A DNA stretch of 64,000 bases, taken from NCBI GenBank assembly GCA_020632475.1, contig JACKFM010000001.1, positions 1-64,000 of the forward strand, read 5' to 3'. The notes under the pieces were generated by a model. That model did no database searches and had not been told where the DNA came from. It was given only the letters and a program-made list of their open reading frames with translations. This document shows positions 57,325 through 64,000 of the stretch, piece after piece. Both the position numbers and the translations under genes were made by a program. Within the stretch, counting starts at the first letter, position 1, and each line of letters opens with the position of its first letter. This stretch comes from Candidatus Omnitrophota bacterium (GTDB lineage: Bacteria > Omnitrophota > Omnitrophia > Omnitrophales > Aquincolibacteriaceae).

Positions 57325-57445
57325 CGTGTAACCTCCCTTGTAAAGATAAATAATCATAAAAAATATGTTTAATTATAAATATTTGACCGATTCATATACG
57401 AACCAAGTTTTTACCTCCAAAAACTCATTAGTTTTGCTCTTAATT

Positions 57446-57471
57446 GATAGCAAAAGAATCTTTTTGCTATC
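57446..57471. promoter_or_regulatory. Hairpin with an alternative partner in the leader of giant gene 2
   Basis: GATAGCAAAA, six-base loop, TTTTGCTATC forms a 10-bp stem. Twenty bases upstream TTTTGCT can pair with the left arm AGCAAAA instead, so two mutually exclusive structures are possible. It lies about 150 bases before ATG 57624 in a 299-bp divergent region that otherwise holds GGCCTTC/GAAGCC imperfect inverted repeats (57490-57527) and TATATATA near 57530. Confidence 0.4.
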
Positions 57472-57623
57472 TTAAAATTCGCAAATTTGGCCTTCAGGTG
57501 TTACCTTTTATTCAGGTGTGGAAGCCTTATATATATAAAGAAGACGACTCTGTTCAATCCGTTTGAAATAAGGACAGGAGAGGGCGGAGAGTGTGGTCTT
57601 TTTGTGTACACGATGAAAAAACT

Positions 57624-60600
57624 ATGAAGCAAAAATCTTTTCAAAAAATAATCGCAACGCTTACGGCAGTGACTTTTATTTTTACAAGTCATGTGACGGC
57701 GCCTGCATTGGCCCAAACGCCGGTTCTGGAAATGAGTCTGCCTGGGACGTTTGCGGATGATTTCTCACAGGTGGAACTGCCCGAATCCATGGGGGTGGTT
57801 GAGGAAGCTTATCTGAAAGGCCGTGACCGTACGGTCATCCTGATTCAGGATGCCCATTCGGTGCCCGGGGCTCAGCGCAATATTCAAAAATTAATCCGTT
57901 ACTTTGGCCGAGAGTACGGAATTGGTTTGGTGGCCCTTGAAGGTGTGGATGCACAATTTGATCTGCAGATTTTCAAAAGCTTTCCGGATAAATCCAAATT
58001 AAAGTATGTTCTTAAAAATCTGCATGACCAGGGAGAACTTTCAGGCCCCGCCGCCGCCGCGCTGTTTAATGATGAGGTTCAGACATTCCGGGGGGTTGAA
58101 AACTGGGGGCTCTATGAAGAGGGATTAGGCTATTATCTGAGCGCCCGCCGGCATGAGGAAGAAATCGCCCGCAATCTTCAGGGCTGGCAGGATGATCTTC
58201 AGTCACGCAAAGAAAAGACCTACTCTAAAATTCTTCTTGAAACCGATACGAAGATAGAGAACTTTCAGCAGAATAAAATCGAGTTTGTAGATTTGCTGAA
58301 TTATCTGACTCCACTCAAAGCTCCTGTGGAGGGAACAGCGATTGCTGTTTTGGCCGGACAAATGCACGAAGCGTTCGAACAGAACCTTGCCATTGAGACC
58401 GAGACCGAAGCACTGGCCTTGAAAGTTAAACAGCATCTCGAAAAGCAGAATGCCTCGCAGAATGATTTGAGTCGATTCAACCAAGAGGAACAGCTTTATC
58501 AAACCTCTCAGATCACGAACGGTGAATTTACTCTCTTCCTCAAAGAATTGGTGGATGAATATCAGATCGCTTGTAAGGTTTCAGATAAACTGAACCGTCA
58601 GGCTCAGGGGCATCAGAAATTGCGGGACCTAGAAGGATCAAAATTATCTGAGGATCTGGATGAGTATATTCATGCGGTCAAGGAATCGCTTTTCAGAAAT
58701 CAGGAGGAAAGAAATCTTGACGGCGAAAGCCGGCGCCTTTTTCTCATGAAAAAACTGATACGTCTTGAACTCTCGCGAAGCGAGTGGCGTGAACTCGAAG
58801 GGGAAATGGATTACGCCTTGTGGACAAATTTTAAAGACCACATTGCTTTTTATCAAAATGCACGTAAGCGCGATGAAGCCATGATGAAGCGCCTGACGAG
58901 TGAAATGGATCATCTTCAATCCGGTTCAAAACTCCCGCCTGCGGCAGGCCTCCGGCGGGCAGGCAAAACGGCAATCATGATCGCCGGTGGCTTTCATACT
59001 CAAGGATTGACCGAACAGTTTCGTCAAAAAGGAATTAGTTATCTTCTTGTACGTCCTAAAATCGAAAAACTCCCTGAAGAGAATCTTTACCGTAAACAGA
59101 TGTCCGGCGATCTCTCATGGAAAAATTATTTCAAAGTTCAGAATGGCCGCGTTAATCTCTACGATGCCTTTGTGAGAGCGGAGAGAGACAAGCTGCTGAA
59201 CAGGACTGAGAAAAAGGAATTGAATCGCTCGGAGCTTAGTCCTCATAGATCAGTCCTTGCGAAGCGCTGGCGAGACCAAATCATCCGTGATCTTGCGGAT
59301 CGGGATGAACTTGCAAAAGCGGGGCAATATACCCAGTACCTTGATGAATTGAATGATCAGGGCCAAGGGGTGAGGGATGAGGGGTTAAAGAGCTGGGTTA
59401 TGCGGTTACGCGGCTTTATTGACGGTCTTCGTAAACTTGATGCCGCCGGTCAAGTGACCGAGCAAAACATCCTCAATCTTTTGAATGTACAAAATACTCC
59501 TGTCGGCGCCGTCGTTGCCTGGCCCAGCCGTACAGCAACCTTGCCAGCCGATTTGGTAGGAATAAAGCAAACAGCAGTCTCTACTCGTGTTAAAGAGCCG
59601 CCGCAAATCCGTTCAAGCGAATCCGCTTCACAAGATACGCTTCACGCTTCACGTACTGAACTCAGAACCCTTCAAGACCGCATTCGAGCCATTGGTCAGA
59701 TTGATCCTTTCCTGAGTGACAAGGAAATTCGCAAAAAATTTAAAGAGATTCTCGATTCCATGGACGGGATTGATTTGCCTCCCACATATTCTCAGGATGA
59801 AACCATTGAGCTGCTTCAGCAAAAAACGCCGCTTATTGTAGGCACACAGCTTCTTGAAAATGTCAGCGCCATTCAAACTCCCTGGGGAATAGTCGATTTG
59901 AGGCGGCTCAACAACCTCGACAGCTTTGACCGTGAAGACGGAGCCATGGAGCTTGCCATGCACCTTGAGATTGCGCATTCGCTTGGGTTGATTCAGATCA
60001 AAATGACCAACTTCTTGCAGGGCGTAAGTGCCCAGGGGCTTTATAAAAAACTCAAATCGCATTTTAAAGGATCGCCCGCTCTTTCCTGGATGCATGATCA
60101 AACCATTAAAATATGGTCAAGAGCCATGGCGGATGGCCGGACGCTTAGAGGTCGGGTTAAGTCAGAGGATGGAAAGTTGAAGATAGTGGCGTTGAGATGG
60201 GAGGATGGTCATTTTTACCTGAAAGAAGATCAGGCTGGAGAAATAAAACTTGAGGATACAAATGAAGCTCAAATTTATTTTTATGAGCTATTGGGTATTG
60301 TGAACTATGGCAACGGTTTTAGGGCACTGCCTGCGGAATTGAAGAATACGAAAAAAGGCGGTGATGGGCCATTTGGCTGGAGCCTGCTGGCATTGAACGG
60401 AAAACAAGTACTCGAAATTCGTAAAAAGGCGAGAGCACTTGAATTGGGCGAAACGCTCAAAGGACCGGTTGATCTCGGAGACGGAGAAGTGGAGATTGAG
60501 CTGAGGAGGGATGTTGCCAGCGGAAGGTTTTATGTGAGAGAAGGAGATACCAAAGAACGTGAGCTTGAGGATACAAATGAAGCGCAGATTTATTTTTATG

Positions 60601-63600
60601 AGCTGTTGGGAATTACACATTATGGCGTTGGTTTTAGTGCTATGCCTGCAAAATTGAAGAATACGAAAAAAGGCGGTGAAGGACTATTTGGCTGGAGCAA
60701 GATGGGTTTAAGCGGGAAACCGGTGCGTGAAGTAAGGAAAAAGGCGCGTACGTTAGAAACAAAAGAATCGGTTGAAGGGACTGTGGATCTTGGCAATGGA
60801 GAGGTTAAGATTAAGCTTCGTTGGGACGGTGAGAGTTTTTATGTCAAAGAAGGAGATGAAGAGGAAAGAAAACTTGAGGATGCCAACGAAGCGCAGATTT
60901 ATTTTTATGAGTTGTCAGGAATTATACATTATGGCAAAGGTTTTAGAGCGGTTCCTGCCAATTTGGTGAATTTAAAAAACAGAGGTGTTGGGTTATTCGA
61001 TTGGAGCGGGATGAATTTAAGCGGCAAACAGGTGCGTGAATTGAGGAAAAAAGCACGCGCGCTTGAGGCGGGTGAAGCGCTCAGAGGAACGGTTGATCTT
61101 GGAGAAGGAGAAGCAGAGATTGAGCTGAGGTGGGATGTTGCCAGCAGAAAGTTTTATGTGAAAGAAGGAGACGCTGCAGAGCGAGAGCTTGAGGATACGG
61201 ATGAAGCGCAGATTTATTTTTATGAACTTTTGGGGATTACGCATTATGGCAATGGTCTTAGTGCGATTCCTGCAGATTTGAAGAATACGAAAAAAGGCGG
61301 CGTTGGGCTATTTGGCTGGAGCAAGATGAGTTTAAGCGGTAAACAAGTGCGTGAATTGAGGAAAAAGGCACGTGCGCTTGAAGCGCGAGAATCCGTTGAA
61401 GGCATCGTGGATCTTGGCGAGGGGGAGGCGACGATTAAGCTTCGTTGGGATGGCAGGAGCTTTTATGTCAAAGAAGGAGATGGAGAGGAAAGGAAGCTTG
61501 AGGATACGGATGAAGCGCAGATTTATTTTTATGAGCTTTTGGGGATTGCGCATTATGGCAATAGTCTTAGTGCGATTCCTGCAGATTTGAAGAATACGAA
61601 AAAAGGCGGCGTTGGGCTATTTGGCTGGAGCTGGATGAATTTAAGCGGGAAACAAGTGCGTGAATTGAGGAAGAAGGCACGTTCGTTAGAAGCAAAAGAA
61701 TCCGTTGAAGGCACCGTGGATCTCGGCGAAGGAGAGGTTGGGATTAAACTCCGTTGGGATGGTGGAAATTTCTATGTCAAAGAAGGAGATGGAGAGGAAA
61801 AGAAGCTTGAGGATACGGATGAAGCACAGATTTATTTTTATGAGCTGATTGGGATTGTAAACTATGGCAGTGGTTTTAGTGCTATCCCAGCCAATCTGAG
61901 GAATACAACAAACAGAGGTGTTGGGCTATTCGGCTGGAGCCAGATGAATTTAAGCGGGAAACAAGTGGGTGAATTGAGGGAAAAAGCACGTGTGCTTGAA
62001 GGGAAAGAATCGATTGAAGGCATCGTGAATTTTGGCGAAGGAGAGGTTGGGATTAAGCTTCGTTGGGATGGCAGAAGTTTTCATGTTAAGGAAGGAGAGG
62101 GAGAAGAAAGAAAGCTTGAGGACACGGATGAAGCGCAGATTTATTTTTATGAACTTTTGGGGATTGTGAACTATGGCAACGGTTTTAGCGCTATCCCAGC
62201 CAAATTGAAGAATACGACAAAAGGCGGTGAGGGAACCTTTAGCTGGAGCTTTATGAATTTAAGCGGTAAACAGGCCCGTGAGATCCGAAAAAAAGCAAGG
62301 CTCCTTGCAGACGAAAAAATATTTTCAGGAAAAATCACCGATGAAGAAGAAACGATAGAGGTGAATCTACGTTATGACGCAGCTCTTAATCAATTTTACC
62401 ACAATGATTCCTCCATTAATCCGCTTGAAGCCTATGATCTGTTTCTTGAAATGCTGAACATCAGGGGGCGTTCCAAAGATACTTCCGTCAAAGTACTACC
62501 CTATCCTCCGCATGCCGCAATCGATACGCGCGTGATGTTTGGCTTGAAGAGAAGTGAATTGAGAAGTCATGCAGAAATTGTCAAAGAGCTGTCCGGGGCG
62601 ATGGATGACGGCCGTTTAAAATTGTTTTTTGTGAAGGATTTTAATGAGCCTGCAGATTATGAAACCCTGATGCAGGTTTTAAGACAAGGCGGGCGCTTTT
62701 CGTCTCCGGCGGTTCCCCTGGGTATACCCGTTTCAGTTGAAGCGGCTCGTACCACCATCCGTGAGTTCTTAAGCGAATGGCAGCACAAAAGTGCGGAGTG
62801 GCAGATTTCTGCCGATGAGCCGGCTTTCTTATCTGCCGGAGTGGATCAGGAGATTTATGATTGGGCGCATAACGCTTTATACAGCGCCTCTAAGGCAGTG
62901 GAATACTTATTTGAAAAGACCCAGGGACAGGGTCAGAAAATGCCGAATTCTGAAATTCAGGATTTGATGGGAGTTCTGCCGGATTTTTATCAAACCATGC
63001 GAATGGTTTTTCTCACGGCGGATAAAACCGGTGCCGGGGTGGCTGTGATTGAACCCGAAACTCCGGATGCCCGTGTGGCCGAAGCTCCGGCTGCCGAAAG
63101 CTCTTATCTGCGTGAGTTGGCAAAATATATTTTTCATATTACGGCAATCATCAAAGATGAAAATGGATTTAGGTTTTTATGGAATTTAAGTCATCACTTT
63201 TTTGATGCGGATATCCCGGAAAAAATTAAAACCAGTACGTTAAGCAGGGAATTTAGAGATCTTCTTTCCGCTCATCTGGTTGAAATGCAGAAAATACGTC
63301 CGGAGGATATTTCTGAAAAAGCCTGGGTTGATTTTCTGATTCAGGCGGCACTTGATTTTCCGCGTGAAAAATCGGGCAGAACAGCACGGCAGGCCTTGAT
63401 TCAATATGAAGGTGTCGAAGAAGTTCGCAGGGTGATTGAAACCCTTTATGAACAGGATTTTGGGGCGATGATCGGAGATGTTGAATTCACCGACTTTTTG
63501 CTTGCCCAGTGGGATACTGTGGATTGGCCGCAGAGCCTGATCGAAGGCATTGAAACCTATGAGACGCTTCCCGCAGACAGTGATGTCTGGGCTGATTTGG

Positions 63601-64000
63601 GATTTCAAGAACGTCAAATTCCGGTGGTCAAGAGACGTCTTGAGGCCTTGATGCGTTATCTTGAACAGAGGCGTTCGGGAGAGTTCATTTTTGAACCTAT
63701 CGAAACGGACGATTATGAGCTGAAGTCCGTCGAAACTCCCGCAGAGTGGGAATTTTTTGAAGAACACGTCAGACCAAGAAACCCCAGGTTATCTTTAGAA
63801 CCGATGCTATGGAGCGGGCAGAATCTTTTTTTGATGGAACAGTCAACCGGACAGGTCCAGGCGGCCGTGCAGCTTCTATCCCCTTCGGCAGATTGGAGAC
63901 AGGGCGGAGTCAGAAGAATCGGCCGTTCTTTATGGGTTAATCCGCAACTGGCTGAGCCGAAGCGAAAAGAAGTCTATGAAACCATGATTGCATTGGTTTT
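57624..64000 (+). CDS. Giant exported multi-domain protein 2, partial (open at window end)
   Basis: Reads open from ATG 57624 to base 64000, over 2125 residues, with no stop in frame. The start gives MKQKSFQKIIATLTAVTFIF and a signal peptide ending near ALAQT. The ATG 57613 upstream meets a stop at once. Residues about 60-500 are a paralogue of the giant 1 N-terminal domain: IQDAHSVPGAQR with H78, VALEG with E106 and AGGFHTQGL with H458. The ELR motif recurs at E679 and E1645. Residues about 828-1610 are tandem repeats (see separate entry). The rest, with VEYLFEKTQGQGQKM and FLLAQWDTVDWPQ, is unrecognised. Heptamer arrays and one GC-rich palindrome are translated within it. Domain assignments are inference. 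Confidence 0.85.
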   Translation, partial: MKQKSFQKIIATLTAVTFIFTSHVTAPALAQTPVLEMSLPGTFADDFSQVELPESMGVVEEAYLKGRDRTVILIQDAHSVPGAQRNIQKLIRYFGREYGIGLVALEGVDAQFDLQIFKSFPDKSKLKYVLKNLHDQGELSGPAAAALFNDEVQTFRGVENWGLYEEGLGYYLSARRHEEEIARNLQGWQDDLQSRKEKTYSKILLETDTKIENFQQNKIEFVDLLNYLTPLKAPVEGTAIAVLAGQMHEAFEQNLAIETETEALALKVKQHLEKQNASQNDLSRFNQEEQLYQTSQITNGEFTLFLKELVDEYQIACKVSDKLNRQAQGHQKLRDLEGSKLSEDLDEYIHAVKESLFRNQEERNLDGESRRLFLMKKLIRLELSRSEWRELEGEMDYALWTNFKDHIAFYQNARKRDEAMMKRLTSEMDHLQSGSKLPPAAGLRRAGKTAIMIAGGFHTQGLTEQFRQKGISYLLVRPKIEKLPEENLYRKQMSGDLSWKNYFKVQNGRVNLYDAFVRAERDKLLNRTEKKELNRSELSPHRSVLAKRWRDQIIRDLADRDELAKAGQYTQYLDELNDQGQGVRDEGLKSWVMRLRGFIDGLRKLDAAGQVTEQNILNLLNVQNTPVGAVVAWPSRTATLPADLVGIKQTAVSTRVKEPPQIRSSESASQDTLHASRTELRTLQDRIRAIGQIDPFLSDKEIRKKFKEILDSMDGIDLPPTYSQDETIELLQQKTPLIVGTQLLENVSAIQTPWGIVDLRRLNNLDSFDREDGAMELAMHLEIAHSLGLIQIKMTNFLQGVSAQGLYKKLKSHFKGSPALSWMHDQTIKIWSRAMADGRTLRGRVKSEDGKLKIVALRWEDGHFYLKEDQAGEIKLEDTNEAQIYFYELLGIVNYGNGFRALPAELKNTKKGGDGPFGWSLLALNGKQVLEIRKKARALELGETLKGPVDLGDGEVEIELRRDVASGRFYVREGDTKERELEDTNEAQIYFYELLGITHYGVGFSAMPAKLKNTKKGGEGLFGWSKMGLSGKPVREVRKKARTLETKESVEGTVDLGNGEVKIKLRWDGESFYVKEGDEEERKLEDANEAQIYFYELSGIIHYGKGFRAVPANLVNLKNRGVGLFDWSGMNLSGKQVRELRKKARALEAGEALRGTVDLGEGEAEIELRWDVASRKFYVKEGDAAERELEDTDEAQIYFYELLGITHYGNGLSAIPADLKNTKKGGVGLFGWSKMSLSGKQVRELRKKARALEARESVEGIVDLGEGEATIKLRWDGRSFYVKEGDGEERKLEDTDEAQIYFYELLGIAHYGNSLSAIPADLKNTKKGGVGLFGWSWMNLSGKQVRELRKKARSLEAKESVEGTVDLGEGEVGIKLRWDGGNFYVKEGDGEEKKLEDTDEAQIYFYELIGIVNYGSGFSAIPANLRNTTNRGVGLFGWSQMNLSGKQVGELREKARVLEGKESIEGIVNFGEGEVGIKLRWDGRSFHVKEGEGEERKLEDTDEAQIYFYELLGIVNYGNGFSAIPAKLKNTTKGGEGTFSWSFMNLSGKQAREIRKKARLLADEKIFSGKITDEEETIEVNLRYDAALNQFYHNDSSINPLEAYDLFLEMLNIRGRSKDTSVKVLPYPPHAAIDTRVMFGLKRSELRSHAEIVKELSGAMDDGRLKLFFVKDFNEPADYETLMQVLRQGGRFSSPAVPLGIPVSVEAARTTIREFLSEWQHKSAEWQISADEPAFLSAGVDQEIYDWAHNALYSASKAVEYLFEKTQGQGQKMPNSEIQDLMGVLPDFYQTMRMVFLTADKTGAGVAVIEPETPDARVAEAPAAESSYLRELAKYIFHITAIIKDENGFRFLWNLSHHFFDADIPEKIKTSTLSREFRDLLSAHLVEMQKIRPEDISEKAWVDFLIQAALDFPREKSGRTARQALIQYEGVEEVRRVIETLYEQDFGAMIGDVEFTDFLLAQWDTVDWPQSLIEGIETYETLPADSDVWADLGFQERQIPVVKRRLEALMRYLEQRRSGEFIFEPIETDDYELKSVETPAEWEFFEEHVRPRNPRLSLEPMLWSGQNLFLMEQSTGQVQAAVQLLSPSADWRQGGVRRIGRSLWVNPQLAEPKRKEVYETMIALV
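58934..58964. repeat. GC-rich palindromic insertion in giant gene 2
   Basis: An imperfect palindrome: CCCGCCTGCGGCAGGCC, then TCCGGCGGGCAGGC. It resembles the 20-bp palindrome at 10352. It is translated as LPPAAGLRRAGK just before AIMIAGGFH, and giant 1 lacks this segment (it goes directly from NQFS to ILVAGGFH), so it looks like an in-frame insertion. Confidence 0.75.
59204..59263. repeat. Heptamer arrays with inverted arms in giant gene 2
   Basis: GGACTGA, GAAAAAG, GAATTGA on the left face TTAGTCC, TCATAGA, TCAGTCC on the right. Translated as RTEKKELNRSELSPHRSVL in place of the giant 1 segment. Further arrays lie at 59361-59390 (GGCCAAG, GGGTGAG, GGATGAG) and 59625-59659 (GCTTCAC, AAGATAC, GCTTCAC, GCTTCAC), also in frame. 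Confidence 0.7.
60107..62460 (+). repeat. Tandem 103/105-residue repeats in giant gene 2
   Basis: The unit beginning LEDTxEAQIYFYEL starts at 60249, 60564, 60873, 61188, 61497, 61806 and 62115, spacings 315, 309, 315, 309, 309 and 309 bp. A half unit precedes and a degenerate end follows. Each unit contains GIxxYGxGFSAIPAxLKNT, KKGGxGLFGWSxMNLSGKQ and GEGExxIKLRWDGxSFYVKEGD. The 6-bp difference is two residues in RWDVASRKFYV versus RWDGRSFYV. High identity implies recent duplication. I do not recognise the fold. Confidence 0.93.

Noticed and set aside
61332..61553. Minus-strand open frames with near-identical sequence in the tandem repeat region of giant 2
   Set aside because: They are the antisense of the tandem repeats and recur with the same period, so they are shadows of the plus-strand gene.

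Overview
This window looks like a chromosome segment from a Gram-negative, respiring bacterium. A Candidatus Omnitrophota-like organism is my best guess. The envelope is didermic: there is a YnbE-type lipoprotein with YdbH and YdbL partners, a periplasmic DsbD and many signal peptides. Giant exported multi-domain proteins, moderate G+C and abundant short dispersed repeats fit that phylum, but no rRNA or tRNA marker is present, so the placement is inference.

Layout. 0-6.7 kb: an HPr-kinase/PEPCK-like protein, glutamate dehydrogenase, a secreted hypothetical protein and a KtrB-KtrA potassium channel pair. 6.7-8.1 kb (minus): a compact ydbH-ynbE-ydbL set. 8.2-12.5 kb: small metabolic and house-cleaning genes (cupin, PQ-loop protein, bisphosphate nucleotidase, two Nudix enzymes, DJ-1). 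12.5-16.5 kb (minus): an aa3-type cytochrome c oxidase operon. 16.8-28.0 kb: one 3727-residue exported giant protein. 28-33.6 kb: signal-peptide methyltransferase, YHS protein, VIT1-like and SulP transporters, MFS. 34-38.2 kb: the Anbu neighbourhood (circularly permuted ATP-grasp, alpha-E, Anbu peptidase, transglutaminase). 38.2-45.5 kb: an isoprenylcysteine-methyltransferase-like protein, an ethylene-receptor-like membrane sensor lacking a kinase, Maf, DsbD, redoxin, TPR protein, Orn and a thioesterase. 45.6-49.8 kb: pntAA-pntAB-pntB, rfbC and a Bax-inhibitor-1 protein. 50-54.8 kb: a GldA/GldFG/DUF4340 ABC exporter set. 54.8-57.3 kb: thyA, folA, an MBL hydrolase and two tiny membrane proteins. 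57.6 kb to the end: a second giant gene, paralogous to the first at its N terminus, which runs off the window.

The most unusual content is in the two giant genes and the repeats. Both giants begin with a signal peptide and a domain carrying QDAH, LEG and GGFH motifs, resembling the TIKI/TraB/ChaN/EreA hydrolase fold. Both carry a recurrent [STA]-E-[LM]-R tetrapeptide at what look like module borders. In giant 1 it brackets a duplicated module of about 340 residues. One hypothesis is a polyprotein or a modular assembly with a processing signal. Giant 2 has about seven near-identical 103/105-residue tandem repeats.

At least four dispersed repeat families occur: (A) 120-200 bp palindromic elements whose arms differ between copies but stay self-complementary; (B) GGGGACAGG palindromes, four of them translated in one frame inside giant 1; (C) CTAGTG-bounded elements that twice supply a stop codon; (H) degenerate 7-bp tandem arrays at about 18 loci, several forming inverted arms and some supplying start or stop codons. 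Several genes have an extended -10 box placed so that the mRNA would be leaderless.
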